Shown: piece by piece, positions 1 through 9,356 of the stretch
Position numbering within the stretch: position 1 is the first letter of the stretch
Layout of the letters: each line of letters opens with the position of its first letter
Source of the DNA: Klebsiella pneumoniae
GTDB lineage: Bacteria > Myxococcota_A > UBA796 > SXON01
NCBI GenBank assembly: GCA_945862325.1
Contig: CAMAXZ010000037.1
Span: 1 to 42,053, forward strand
DNA length: 42,053 nucleotides
Reading direction: 5' to 3'
Notes under the pieces: model-generated
Databases searched by the model: none
Told to the model about the DNA's origin: nothing
What the model saw: the letters and a program-made list of their open reading frames with translations, nothing else
Translations under genes and position numbers: made by a program

Positions 1-358
1 CGTCGTGGCGGGTGAGCCGATGGAAGTAGTCGAGCGCCCAGAGCTCTCCTTCGGTGGACGCCGTGATCTCGGTGACGCTGACGCTCGTCCCGTCGCCGTA
101 CACCCACTCCCCGACGAGGTGACAGCGGTCGGTCTGATCGAGGGTGTAACGGTACAAGCGCCCCGCCTCGGTCAACCAGACCGCGCCGTCGGCGGTGGTG
201 GCGATGGTGCCGTCCGGCGTCAGCGGCGGGTCGAGGGTGCACCGCGCGCTCTCGCCCGGATCCACCGCCGTGTCGCCGGAGTCGCGCTCGCCTCGCGACG
301 GGTGATCGAGCGCCGGGTATCGGGCGGAGCAGGCGAGCTGGAGGAGGAGGAGGGTCAT
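1..358 (-). CDS. Partial lipoprotein, propeller-like (5' part only)
   Basis: The reverse strand encodes 119 residues from an ATG at 358 and runs off the left edge, so the C-terminus is missing. It opens with a very short hydrophobic leader ending in a lipobox-like LQLAC (Cys10), suggesting export and lipid anchoring. An acidic, low-complexity linker with an SGDT motif, common in envelope lipoproteins of this group, follows. The rest (TADGAVWLTEAGRLYRYT and later GELWALDYFHRLTRHD) has the rhythm of beta-propeller blades. The leader lacks the usual positive N-terminal residues, so the lipoprotein call is moderate. It diverges from the acyl-CoA ligase gene with 43 bp between starts. No family or function is recognised. 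Confidence 0.6.
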   Translation of the reverse strand, partial: MTLLLLQLACSARYPALDHPSRGERDSGDTAVDPGESARCTLDPPLTPDGTIATTADGAVWLTEAGRLYRYTLDQTDRCHLVGEWVYGDGTSVSVTEITASTEGELWALDYFHRLTRHD

Positions 359-401
359 CGGTGTCCGAGGGGCGGCATGCGACGTTGGTTATCCTCTCGT
401 C

Positions 402-2063
402 GTGACAACCCTCGCCGCCGCCATCGTCCGCAAGTTCGACACCCGCGGCGACCGCCCCGTCCTACACCACCGCGTCGACGGGGCGTGGCGTGCCGTCACG
501 TGGGGGGCCTGCGGCGACCGCGTCGCGTCGCTCGGACGCCGCCTGCTCGAGCTCGGCGTCCGCCCCGGGGACAGGGTAGCCGTGCTCGGCCCGCCCGCGC
601 CGGGGTGGATCGCGGCGGACTTCGCCACGATCTGCGTCGGCGGCGTGACCGTCGGCATCTACCCGACGCTCCGCCCCGAAGCGGTGCGCTGGCAGCTCGA
701 GCACGCCGAGGCGCGCGTGGTGGTCGTCGCCGACGGAGCCACCGCCGCGGCGTTGGTCGACCCGCCGTGCCCGGTCCTCCGTTGGGACGCGGACCTCCCC
801 CCGGGAGACCCCGAGGAGCTCCGCGCCCGCGCCGCCGCCGTGCGCCCGGAAGATCCGTGCGCGATCTTCTACACGTCGGGGACGACGGGCGACCCGAAGG
901 GCGTCGTCGTCACGCACGCGGCGATGGTCGCGACCTGCGAGGCCTCGCGCGACGCCCTCCCGCTGCGGCCCGGCGATCGCTCGATCGTGTACCTTCCGCT
1001 CGCGCACAGCCTTCAGCGGATGACGGTGTTCCGGGCCTTGTTCGAGGATCTCGAAGCGTACGTGTGCGCGGCGGTCACGGAGGTTCGGGACGTGCTGCCG
1101 GTCGCGAAGCCCAGCGTGCTGGTCGCGGTCCCTCGGGTGCTCGAGAAGATCCTCTCCGGCGCGGCGAACGAGGCCGACGCGCGCGGCGCCGGCCGGGTCT
1201 TCGCCTTCGCCGCGGCGGTGGCGCGCGCCCGCAGCCGTGTGCGCGAAGCCGGGGCGCGGCCCCCGATCGGCCTGCGGCTACGGGCCGCCCTCGCCGACGC
1301 GCTCGTGTGGCGCTCGATCCGCGCGCGCCTTGGGGGCGAGCTGCGGGTGGTGGTGGTCGGCGGCGCGCGGCTCGACCCGGAGGTGGGTCGGTTCTTCCAC
1401 GGGATCGGGCTCGAGGTGTGCGAGGGCTGGGGCCTCACGGAGACCTGCGCGCCGGCCACGGTCAATCGCCCCGGCGCCCTGCGCTTCGGGTCGGTGGGGC
1501 CGCCGCTCCCGGGCGTCGAGCTCCGGCTCGACGACGACGGCGAGGTGCTCGTGCGCGGGCCGACACTCTTTCAGGGCTACTGGCGCGACCCCGCCGCGAC
1601 CGCCGCGGCCTTCACCCCCGACGGGTTCTTTCGAACGGGGGACATCGGTAGGTTGGAGGGGAACCATCTTCGGATCGTCGACCGCAAGAAGGAGATCCTC
1701 GTGACGAGCGGCGGCAAGAACATCCCGCCGGTGAACATCGAGCAGCGCCTCGAGGGGGGGCCGGTGGCGCAGGCGGTGGTGTTCGGCGACGAGCGCCCGT
1801 ACCTCGTGGCGCTCCTCGCGCCGGACACCGACGCGGCGGCGCGCCTCGGGCCCGACGGGCTCCGCGCGGCCTGCGCGGCCCGTGTTGCGGCGGCGAATCG
1901 TGAGCTCGCGAGCTTCGAGCAGGTCAAACGGTGGCACATCCTCCCGGGTCCGCTCACCGTCGAGGACGGTCTGCTCACGCCCACCCTGAAGCTGCGACGG
2001 AAGCTGATCCAGGCGCGGTGGCGCGCCGAGATCGACGCGATGTACGGCGCTGGTCGTGAGTGA
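402..2063 (+). CDS. Long-chain acyl-CoA ligase (AMP-forming)
   Basis: This 553-residue ANL-superfamily enzyme should activate a fatty acid with ATP and CoA through an acyl-adenylate, in the cytoplasm or at the membrane. The P-loop motif YTSGTTGDPKG starts at residue 157, the A5 motif GWGLTET at 342, the TGD motif near 412, and DRKKEILVTSGGKN at about 427-440, where the conserved hinge and Gly-rich segment lie. Length and motif order fit the FadD/FAA long-chain group better than acetyl-CoA synthetase. The start is a GTG without a clear Shine-Dalgarno sequence. The gene overlaps the downstream methyltransferase by 8 bp, so the two are probably translated together. Substrate chain length cannot be read from the sequence, and an aryl acid substrate is possible but less likely. 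Confidence 0.88.
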   Translation: MTTLAAAIVRKFDTRGDRPVLHHRVDGAWRAVTWGACGDRVASLGRRLLELGVRPGDRVAVLGPPAPGWIAADFATICVGGVTVGIYPTLRPEAVRWQLEHAEARVVVVADGATAAALVDPPCPVLRWDADLPPGDPEELRARAAAVRPEDPCAIFYTSGTTGDPKGVVVTHAAMVATCEASRDALPLRPGDRSIVYLPLAHSLQRMTVFRALFEDLEAYVCAAVTEVRDVLPVAKPSVLVAVPRVLEKILSGAANEADARGAGRVFAFAAAVARARSRVREAGARPPIGLRLRAALADALVWRSIRARLGGELRVVVVGGARLDPEVGRFFHGIGLEVCEGWGLTETCAPATVNRPGALRFGSVGPPLPGVELRLDDDGEVLVRGPTLFQGYWRDPAATAAAFTPDGFFRTGDIGRLEGNHLRIVDRKKEILVTSGGKNIPPVNIEQRLEGGPVAQAVVFGDERPYLVALLAPDTDAAARLGPDGLRAACAARVAAANRELASFEQVKRWHILPGPLTVEDGLLTPTLKLRRKLIQARWRAEIDAMYGAGRE

Positions 2064-2961
2064 CGCGTCGTGGCGCGGCTTCCACGATCCGTGGGAGCAC
2101 ATCCGCCTGCTCGCGGATCGATCCAGGAACGACGCCATGATCGGCGTGGTTCAACGGCATGCGCCGGGCGCGAGGGTGCTCGAGGTGGGCTGCGGCACCG
2201 GGGTCCTGGCGTGCGTGGCGGCCCGCGCGGGGGCACGCGAGGTGTGGGCCGTGGAGCCGACCGCGCAGGCCGAGCTCGCGGCCGCGGTGGTGCGGGAGAA
2301 CGGTCTCGAGGGCGTCGTCCACGTCAGGCGGGCGCGCATCGAGGATCTTCCGCCGCGCGAGGTGGACTTCGCCTTCGCGGAGGTGCTGAACGCCGACCCC
2401 TTCGCGGAGGGCGTGGTGCCCGTCATGGCGGCCGCGGCGCGCTGGGTCCGACCGGGGGGCCGGCTGGCGCCAGCGCGACTGCGCGTCTGGGCTTGCCTCG
2501 TCCGCGCCGGCGGCAGCGCCCGTGAGGCGCGCGCCGCCGACGCCGAGCTGGTGCGCATCGCGCGAGCCGCCGACTTGAACCTCGATCGTGTGCGCGAGTC
2601 CCTCGCGGGGCCGGCGGACTACCGCAACATCGGCGCGCGCGAGGTGGTCGCCGGTCCGTCCGCGCCGGTGTGGGACCTCGACCTGCGCGCCGGGGTGGCT
2701 CCGGAGGCGGTCACGCGCGCGCTGACGGTCGACGAGGCGGGCCCCGTCGCCGGGGTGCTCGTCTGGTTCGAGGCCGAGCTCGACGAAGCGGCCTGTCTCG
2801 GCAACCCGCCGGGCGCCGGCGGCCACTGGGGGCAGCTGGTGTGCCAATGGGCCGAGGAGCGCGGCATGCGCGCCGGCGAGCAGGTGGCGGTGCGGGTCGC
2901 GCTCGAGCACGACGGCGTGCACGCGACGCGCGCGGCGGCGAGCGGCGTGGGTCGCACGTAA
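2056..2961 (+). CDS. PRMT-like SAM-dependent methyltransferase
   Basis: This 301-residue class I methyltransferase has motif I (VLEVGCGTG) from residue 41 and a post-I acidic residue in AVEP. Two glutamates, Glu109 (AEVLN) and Glu118 (FAEG), are nine residues apart, the spacing of the double-E loop that holds the target guanidinium in protein arginine methyltransferases. A C-terminal GGHWGQ (His257-Trp258) resembles the PRMT THW loop. The PRMT dimerisation arm and much of the C-terminal barrel look reduced. The GTG start lies inside the acyl-CoA ligase gene (8-bp overlap), implying coupled expression. I infer methylation of a protein or small guanidino or amino substrate. A small-molecule methyltransferase that merely shares the fold remains possible. 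Confidence 0.72.
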   Translation: MSDASWRGFHDPWEHIRLLADRSRNDAMIGVVQRHAPGARVLEVGCGTGVLACVAARAGAREVWAVEPTAQAELAAAVVRENGLEGVVHVRRARIEDLPPREVDFAFAEVLNADPFAEGVVPVMAAAARWVRPGGRLAPARLRVWACLVRAGGSAREARAADAELVRIARAADLNLDRVRESLAGPADYRNIGAREVVAGPSAPVWDLDLRAGVAPEAVTRALTVDEAGPVAGVLVWFEAELDEAACLGNPPGAGGHWGQLVCQWAEERGMRAGEQVAVRVALEHDGVHATRAAASGVGRT

Positions 2962-3020
2962 GGCGCCCCACACGCCCACCGGCGCCGGCGCGGTATGGTG
3001 GGCTGTAGGAGGCCGACCGC

Positions 3021-4517
3021 ATGCGCATCACGCTCGTCAACCCGCCGCTCGACAGCGTGCTCGCGAACGGGAACGTCAGCCCGGTCACCGCGTACCTGTT
3101 CTACAACTCCGCGCCGCTCGGCATTCTGTACATCGCCGCGGTGCTCGAGCAGCACGGCCACAAGGTGTACGCCATCGACGCCGCCGCGGAGCGGCTCGAC
3201 GTCGCCGCCACGGTCAAGCGAATCGAGGCCACGCGCCCCGACGTCGTGGGGTTGGGCAGCACGACGGTGGTGTTCGAGACGACGAAGCTGCTCGCCGCGG
3301 CGCTGCGCGGAGCCGCGCCGCACCTGCCGATCGTGCTCGGCGGCTACCACGTCTCGCTCCTGCCGGACGAGGCGATGGGGACGGGCCTGTTCGACGTCGG
3401 TGTCCTCGGCGAAGGCGAGCACACGATGCTGGACCTGTGCGCGGCGTTCGAGGGGCTGAAGCCCTTCGAGGACGTGTTGGGCGTGGTGTTCGCGACGCCC
3501 GAGGGGCGGCTCCACTACACGCCGGCCCGGCCGCGCTTCAAGGACCTCGACAAGCTCCCATTCCCGGCGCGCCACCTGCTGCCGGCCGACAGCTACCAGC
3601 CCATCCCCATCGACGAGCACGCGAGCCCGAAGTTCTCGATGATCACGTCGCGTGGGTGTCCGCACGCGTGCGCGTTCTGCCAGAAGAGCAAGAGCGGCTA
3701 TCGTTCACATTCCCCCGAATACATCGCCGACGAGGTCGAGCACCTCGCGCGTGACTTCGGTGCGAAGGACATCGCGTTCGTCGACTCGTTGTTCTGTGCC
3801 AGCAAGAAGCGCGTCATGGGCATCATGAACGAGTTTCAACGCCGGGACATCGCCAGCAAGGTCAGCTGGACCTGCTCGAGCCGCGTCGAGGTGGTGGACC
3901 GCGAGCTCCTGCAGTCGATGAAGGACGCCGGTTGCTGGCGCACGCGCTTCGGCATCGAGTCCGGCAGCGACAAGGTGCTCGACTTCATCTCCAAGGGCAT
4001 CACCAAGGACAAGATCCGGGCCGCGATCACCGCGGCGCACGAGGTAGGGCTGCGGCCCAAGGCCTTCTTCATCGTCGGCCACATGCCGGACACGAAGGAG
4101 ACCATCGACGAGACGATCGAGTTCGCGAAGACGCTCCCGCTCCACGATGTCACCGTCCAGATCAACACGCTCCTGCCGAAGACCCCCCAGATGGAGATCT
4201 GGGAGCGCGAAGGCACGAAGTGGGGGCGCCTCGTGAACGAGAGCACCGACGAGAAGAGCTTCTGGGAGCCGACCTTCGTGCCCTGGGGCCTCGAGCCCGC
4301 GGACCTCATCGAGGCGCATCGCAAGTTCTACCGGGAGTTCTACTTCCGGCCGATCACCATCGCGCGCCACCTCGAGACCATCCAGTCCTGGCGCGACGTG
4401 TACAAGTACGCGCAGGCCGGAAACCTGTTCTCGTTCCTGTTCTACAATGCGGAGAAGCCGAGCTTGAACATGATCAAGACGGCGTTTGGCATGGCTGAGG
4501 CGGGCGAGACGGCCTGA
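3021..4517 (+). CDS. B12-binding-domain radical SAM protein
   Basis: This 498-residue protein has an N-terminal Rossmann-like B12-binding domain (about 1-140, with VVGLGSTTVVF and VLGGYHVSLLP) and a radical SAM core. Its cluster motif is CPHACAFC, Cys213, Cys217 and Cys220. The DxHxxG cobalamin ligand motif of methionine synthase is absent, as in many class B radical SAM proteins, so cobalamin would bind base-off without a histidine ligand. Family members perform methylations, ring contractions or C-S bond chemistry. Homologous architectures include hopanoid and bacteriochlorophyll enzymes, but no specific substrate can be assigned here. It starts 59 bp after the PRMT-like gene on the same strand and may share its transcript. 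Its 3' end faces the kinase gene. Confidence 0.85.
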   Translation: MRITLVNPPLDSVLANGNVSPVTAYLFYNSAPLGILYIAAVLEQHGHKVYAIDAAAERLDVAATVKRIEATRPDVVGLGSTTVVFETTKLLAAALRGAAPHLPIVLGGYHVSLLPDEAMGTGLFDVGVLGEGEHTMLDLCAAFEGLKPFEDVLGVVFATPEGRLHYTPARPRFKDLDKLPFPARHLLPADSYQPIPIDEHASPKFSMITSRGCPHACAFCQKSKSGYRSHSPEYIADEVEHLARDFGAKDIAFVDSLFCASKKRVMGIMNEFQRRDIASKVSWTCSSRVEVVDRELLQSMKDAGCWRTRFGIESGSDKVLDFISKGITKDKIRAAITAAHEVGLRPKAFFIVGHMPDTKETIDETIEFAKTLPLHDVTVQINTLLPKTPQMEIWEREGTKWGRLVNESTDEKSFWEPTFVPWGLEPADLIEAHRKFYREFYFRPITIARHLETIQSWRDVYKYAQAGNLFSFLFYNAEKPSLNMIKTAFGMAEAGETA

Positions 4518-4530
4518 GGCTCGACGAGCC
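4518..4530. terminator. Short stem-loop between convergent genes
   Basis: GGCTC-GAC-GAGCC is a perfect 5-bp inverted repeat that begins directly after the radical SAM stop codon and lies 11 bp from the kinase stop on the other strand. It could serve both transcripts, but no T-run follows on either strand, so a Rho-independent terminator is not established. Confidence 0.3.
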
Positions 4531-4541
4531 CCCGAGGCGTG

Positions 4542-6944
4542 TCAGGGCCACGCCCACACCCCGCCGAGCCCGTCGACCGTGACGAGCCCGCCGCCGGCGG
4601 TGGGGTGAATCGCGGTGATCGTCGCCGGGTGGCCCGGGATCCGCGCGTCTAGAGTGTCGGCGCGCCAACGGCACAGATCGCCGCCGGGCGCGGCGGTGTA
4701 GCGCCACGCGCCCACGGCGGCCGACGCGACCGGCGTAGCAGACTCGCAGCCGGTCGGGCGCGGGCCCGCGGGGGCCGTCGAGGTCGCGGCCTCGGCGTCG
4801 GGGGCGACGGCGTCGCGCGCCACGGGCAGGCTCCAGACCTTCCAGCCGTCGGCGAGTCCGAGGGCGACGCGCGTCCCGTCCGGCGCGAGGGCGGCGCTCG
4901 CGGCGGGCGGGCCGAAGCGGGCGACGAGCGGGACGCCCGGTTGGTCGCCCCTCCACAGGTGCGCGGGCGCGCTGCGCCCGGTGCCGACCAGCCAAACCCC
5001 GCGCCACGCGAGGCCGCCGTCGTCGAGGGGGTCCGCTTCGAGCCGGGTACGTTCGCCCGTGGTGAGCTCCCACACCCAGGCGACGCCGTCGCGGCCGATC
5101 CCGGCGACGCGCGCCGCGTCGGGGGAGAGGGCGAGCGCGCGCGCGCCGTGATCGAGGGTGTGGCGGACCGCGCCGGTCGCGGGGTCCCAGACCAGCGTGC
5201 GGCTGTCGTCGGCGCTCACGGCGAGCACGCCGTCGGTGGCAAGCGCGCGCACTTCGGCGGTGTGCTCCGTGAAGCGCCGCCGCGAAGGTTCGATCACGTC
5301 CACCGCGGTCCCCCAGCCGGCGACGAGCACGAGCGCGCCCGCCCCCGCGAGCACGCGCGCGCCGTCGGGCGCCTGGGCGACGAGCGCCTGGGTCGACGCC
5401 ACCCGGAGGGCCCCCGCGGACTCGCCGACCACCGTTCGCCCGTCGTCGAGGAGCGCCACGCCGCGCGCGAGGCCGCCGAAGTACGGTTGTTCCTCGGGGT
5501 CGGCCGCGCCGCGGCGGATCGCCACGCCGGCGGCGCCGGACGCGGCGAGGGTGTCGCCTGCCCACGCGAGGCCGGTGACGTCTCCGCGGCCGCCACCCCC
5601 TTCGAGGCGAGGGGGCTCGGCGCGGTGCGCGGCGATCCAGGCGCCCCGGAGCGCGGCGCTGGCGTCGTCGGGGAGCGCGTCGGGAAGCAGGTCGACGGCC
5701 GCCGCCACGTCGTGGCGCCGAAGCGCCGCGCGGACACCGTCGACGACGCGGGCCTCGACCGCCGCGGCGAGGGTGGTCGCGTGGGCCTCCGCGGCGGTAC
5801 GCGCGCGCTCGGCCCGCCCCACGGTGAACGCGGCGAGCCCGCCGGCGAGCGTGACGCTCAGCAAAGCGACGCCCAGCACGACGCGGTTCCGCGAGGCGAA
5901 GCCTTGGGCGAGCTCGAACGCCGAGTACCGGTGCGCCGCCACCCGGCCTCCGGCCTGCCACGCCCGGACGTCGGCCGCGAGCGCCTCCGCGCTGGCGTAC
6001 CGATCGGCGGGGTCGCGCGCGAGGGCCTTGGCGCAGATGTTCGCCAGCGCGTCGGGGGCCTCGTCCGCCCGCGGCGCCGGGAGGTGCTTCACCTTGTCGA
6101 GGATCTCCCTCGGTGAGCGGCCGGCGAACGGCGGGACGCCGGTCAGGATCTCGAACAACATCGCGCCGAGGCTCCAGACGTCGGAGCGCTCGTCGATGTC
6201 CGCGATCCGACCGTCGGCCTGCTCGGGGCTCATGTAGGCGGGCGTGCCCATCGTGGCGCCGGCGAGGGTCTGACGGGTGTCCGTGCCCCAGAGCGCCTCG
6301 ACGTTTCGCGCGAGCTCGTCATCGCGAAGATCCTGCTGCCCCTTCGCTTTTGCGAGCCCCCAGTCGAGCAGCACCGTCTCGCCGAACTGCCCGACCATGA
6401 CATTGGCGGGCTTGAGGTCGCGGTGGACGACGCCGCGACTGTGCGCGTAGGCCACGGCGTTGCAGGTGGCGACGAAGGCATCGAGCTGCTCGAGGCGCTC
6501 CGCGAGGTTCTGGCACGTGGCGAGCAGATCCGCCAGAGTACGGCCTCGGACGCGCTTCATCGTGTAGTAGAGCGTGCCGTCCTCGCGGCGGCCGAGCTCG
6601 TACACCGGCACGATGTTCGGGTGCTCGAGCTGCGCGGTGACCCGCGCCTCGCGCAGGAAGCGGTCGGTGCCGACGCGGGGGGAGAGGAGCTCCTTGACGG
6701 CGATCTCGCGCCCGAGCTGCGCGTCGAACGCCACGATCACGCGCCCGAGGCCGCCGCGTCCGAGCTCCGCGACGTCACGCGGCGTGTAGCGGCCGGGCTG
6801 CTCGCTCGCGAGGGAGGGGTGGTTCAGCGAGGCGTCGCGCACCGGGCGCTGCACCGGCGGGGCCGGCGGAAGTCGCTTCGGGGCCGCGGACGGCTCGTCG
6901 GACCAGGTGTCGCCGGGGGTCGCCGGCTCGTGTTCGTCAGGCAC
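4542..6944 (-). CDS. Membrane Ser/Thr protein kinase with C-terminal propeller
   Basis: This 800-residue Hanks-type kinase shows a Gly-rich loop LGRGGLGRV (61-69), the catalytic lysine in AVKEL (Lys84), HRDLKPAN (174-181), DWG in place of DFG (194-196, a variant frequent in large bacterial kinases) and MSPE (238-241). The kinase domain ends near residue 330. One hydrophobic segment (about 355-377) follows and probably crosses the inner membrane. The C-terminal 360 residues carry WD-like blades (for example VLAVSADDSRTLVWD), which would form a sensor or scaffold outside the cytoplasm. It lies 30 bp downstream of recQ and may be the last gene of that minus-strand run. Its targets are unknown. 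Confidence 0.88.
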   Translation of the reverse strand: MPDEHEPATPGDTWSDEPSAAPKRLPPAPPVQRPVRDASLNHPSLASEQPGRYTPRDVAELGRGGLGRVIVAFDAQLGREIAVKELLSPRVGTDRFLREARVTAQLEHPNIVPVYELGRREDGTLYYTMKRVRGRTLADLLATCQNLAERLEQLDAFVATCNAVAYAHSRGVVHRDLKPANVMVGQFGETVLLDWGLAKAKGQQDLRDDELARNVEALWGTDTRQTLAGATMGTPAYMSPEQADGRIADIDERSDVWSLGAMLFEILTGVPPFAGRSPREILDKVKHLPAPRADEAPDALANICAKALARDPADRYASAEALAADVRAWQAGGRVAAHRYSAFELAQGFASRNRVVLGVALLSVTLAGGLAAFTVGRAERARTAAEAHATTLAAAVEARVVDGVRAALRRHDVAAAVDLLPDALPDDASAALRGAWIAAHRAEPPRLEGGGGRGDVTGLAWAGDTLAASGAAGVAIRRGAADPEEQPYFGGLARGVALLDDGRTVVGESAGALRVASTQALVAQAPDGARVLAGAGALVLVAGWGTAVDVIEPSRRRFTEHTAEVRALATDGVLAVSADDSRTLVWDPATGAVRHTLDHGARALALSPDAARVAGIGRDGVAWVWELTTGERTRLEADPLDDGGLAWRGVWLVGTGRSAPAHLWRGDQPGVPLVARFGPPAASAALAPDGTRVALGLADGWKVWSLPVARDAVAPDAEAATSTAPAGPRPTGCESATPVASAAVGAWRYTAAPGGDLCRWRADTLDARIPGHPATITAIHPTAGGGLVTVDGLGGVWAWP

Positions 6945-6974
6945 GCGCCATGTTCCGCCTTTGGTTCGCGCCCG

Positions 6975-9356
6975 TCAAGCTTTGGTCCAACGCCGGATGG
7001 CGTCGAGGAATCCGTCGCCGTACAGACGCGCACGCTCGGGGCCCATGCCGTGCACCGACAAGAGCGCCGTGCGCGACATCGGGCGCTTGGACGCCATGTC
7101 TTCGAGCGTCCGGTTGGGTGCGACCACGTACGCCGGCACGTCCGCCGCCTTCGCGAGCTGGGCGCGCACCTCCCGAAGCTCCGCGAGCAGGTCCGAGGCC
7201 ACGACCGTCGGGGCGCCCGCGGCGGGGCGCGTGCGCACGACCTTGCTGCCCAAGGGAAAGACCATGGCGAAGCTGGTCGCGCGCTGCATCATGACCTCGC
7301 GGCCGAGGGCCGTCAGCGTGACCGCGCCGAAGCTGCGATCGCGCCCGCCGACCTCGCGGGTCACGATGTCGCGGTCGAGCGCGCCCGCCCGGACGAGCTC
7401 CCCGATGACCTGCTCGACCTCCTTCTGCGTGAACTGCGACAGGATGCCGAACGTGCTGAGGCGATCGAACTTCCAGGCGGTGACCGAGTCCTCGCGGCTG
7501 CCGGTGAGCACGCGCGCGACCATGGCGGGCGAGAACGGGCGCTGCATGCGGGCCACGCAGCTCAGGACCTTGCGAACCACGAGCTCCTCGTCGGGCGCGA
7601 GCGCGCGCGGGCCGTTGAGCATCGACGCGCCGGCGCGGCAGGCGTCGCAGTCACCGCAGCGATCCCAGGGGGCGGTCTCTCCGAAGTAGTTGAGGATGAA
7701 CTTGCGTCGGCAGCCGGAGGTGGCGTAGTCGACCATCTTCTGGAGCTTGCCGAGCTCGCGGGCCCGACGCGCCTTGATGCCGGCCTCGTCGATCTGCAGC
7801 GTGGCGCCCGGGCGCAGCAGCTCGACGCCGCCCGCGCGCTCGGGCGCCGTGTAGACCAGCATCTTGCGCTCTTCCAAGCCGCGCAGGGCGGCCGTCACCT
7901 GCTCGCGGCTCAGGTCGAGCTCCTCCGCGATGCGGTCGGGCCACACGCCGAGGACTTCGCCCTGGCCCTCGGCGCGATCGAGGAGGTAGGTCATCATCTT
8001 GTGGCGCAGCGACCCGTCCGACGCGCCGAGCGACCCGCGTCGGGCCCCGGTGACCGTGAGCCGGACATGTCCCGGGCGCTCCGACGGGGCGATGCGGCGC
8101 GCGTATCCCTCGCGCTGGAGCACGTAGAGGCACGAGCCCGCGGCACGCTCGCCGGCCTCGTCGGGCAGGACCCCGGCGAGCTGCTCCAGCGTGAGAAAGA
8201 CGGGGTTCTCCTTGCGCTCGTTCAGGGCCTCCCAAATGGCGTGCACCCAGGGCGCCGGCGGGTGCGCGAGGTCGATGAAGAACTCCTGCGTGCGGCGGTC
8301 CTCCTCGCGGAACATGAGCACGACCCGGCTGCGCTTCCCGTCACGCCCCGCGCGTCCGATCTCCTGGTAGTACGCCTCGATCGTCCCGGGCAAGTCGTAG
8401 TGGACGACCGTTCGTACGTCCTCCTTGTCGACCCCCATGCCGAAGGCGTTGGTCGCGACGACGATCTTCAGCCGACCCGCCATGAAGTCGTCCTGAACCC
8501 GAGTTCGATCGTCGATTTCGAGCCCACCGTGGTACATCGCGCTCACGAAGCCGGACGCGCGCAGCGCCTCTTGCGCGCGCTCCACGTTCTTGCGCGTGGC
8601 GCAGTACACCAGGGTCGGCCCGGGTGACGCGAGCGGCCCGAGGAGCTGGTCCTTCTCGCGTGGCCCGCCGACTGCCACGACCTCCATCCCGAGGTTGTTA
8701 CGGTCGAAGCCCTGGATGAAGCGTCGGCAGCCATCGATGCGGAGCGTGCGGACGATGTCGTCCTGCACCTCGGGGGTCGCCGTGGCCGTGAGCGCGACCG
8801 TGCGCGGCTCGCCGAGGTCACGCCGGGCGTCGCCGAGCCGCAGATAGTCCGGGCGGAAGTCGTGCCCCCACTGGCTCAGGCAGTGCGCTTCGTCGATGGC
8901 GAGCAGGCGGATGTCGGCCTGGCGCAGGCGCTCGCAGAACGCCGGGGTCAGGCGTTCGGGCGCGACGAAGAGGAGCTCCCACTTGCCCTCCTGCACCTCC
9001 CGGAGACGCTCGCGACGGGCCTCGGGCGACAGGGTGCTGTTGATCAGCGCGGCGCGGACGCCGCGCGCCACCAGTCCGTCGACCTGGTCTTTCATCAAGG
9101 CGATGAGCGGCGAGACCACGACGCCGACGCCGCCCCGCGCGACCGCCGGGAGCTGGTAGCACAGGGACTTGCCGCCGCCGGTCGGCATCACCACGAGCGC
9201 GTCGCCCGTGTCCGCCACGTGCGAGACGATGTCGGCCTGCCCGGGCCGGAACCCGGGGAATCCGAAGCGATCCCGAAGGATGCGCTCGAGGTGCGCGGAC
9301 AGGGAGCCTCCGGCGTCAGCCCTTCGGGCGCGCGTCCGCGATCGCCACGTGCTCAC
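6975..9356 (-). CDS. recQ: ATP-dependent DNA helicase RecQ
   Basis: This superfamily 2 3'-5' DNA helicase acts in recombination and repair. Motif I TGGGKS lies at 59-64, the DEAH box in AIDEAHCLSQWGHDFR at about 154-169, and motif III SATAT appears as TATAT. A RecQ zinc site (CRRKF then CGDCDAC, about 549-573) is followed by a winged-helix region and a C-terminal HRDC-like segment (about 725-790). At 793 residues it is longer than E. coli RecQ (about 610), with extra sequence between the helicase core and zinc site and before the HRDC. The assigned GTG start overlaps the upstream gene by 41 bp. The first 17-20 residues are Arg-rich and may not be translated, so the start is uncertain although the gene is not. 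Confidence 0.93.
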   Translation of the reverse strand: MSTWRSRTRARRADAGGSLSAHLERILRDRFGFPGFRPGQADIVSHVADTGDALVVMPTGGGKSLCYQLPAVARGGVGVVVSPLIALMKDQVDGLVARGVRAALINSTLSPEARRERLREVQEGKWELLFVAPERLTPAFCERLRQADIRLLAIDEAHCLSQWGHDFRPDYLRLGDARRDLGEPRTVALTATATPEVQDDIVRTLRIDGCRRFIQGFDRNNLGMEVVAVGGPREKDQLLGPLASPGPTLVYCATRKNVERAQEALRASGFVSAMYHGGLEIDDRTRVQDDFMAGRLKIVVATNAFGMGVDKEDVRTVVHYDLPGTIEAYYQEIGRAGRDGKRSRVVLMFREEDRRTQEFFIDLAHPPAPWVHAIWEALNERKENPVFLTLEQLAGVLPDEAGERAAGSCLYVLQREGYARRIAPSERPGHVRLTVTGARRGSLGASDGSLRHKMMTYLLDRAEGQGEVLGVWPDRIAEELDLSREQVTAALRGLEERKMLVYTAPERAGGVELLRPGATLQIDEAGIKARRARELGKLQKMVDYATSGCRRKFILNYFGETAPWDRCGDCDACRAGASMLNGPRALAPDEELVVRKVLSCVARMQRPFSPAMVARVLTGSREDSVTAWKFDRLSTFGILSQFTQKEVEQVIGELVRAGALDRDIVTREVGGRDRSFGAVTLTALGREVMMQRATSFAMVFPLGSKVVRTRPAAGAPTVVASDLLAELREVRAQLAKAADVPAYVVAPNRTLEDMASKRPMSRTALLSVHGMGPERARLYGDGFLDAIRRWTKA

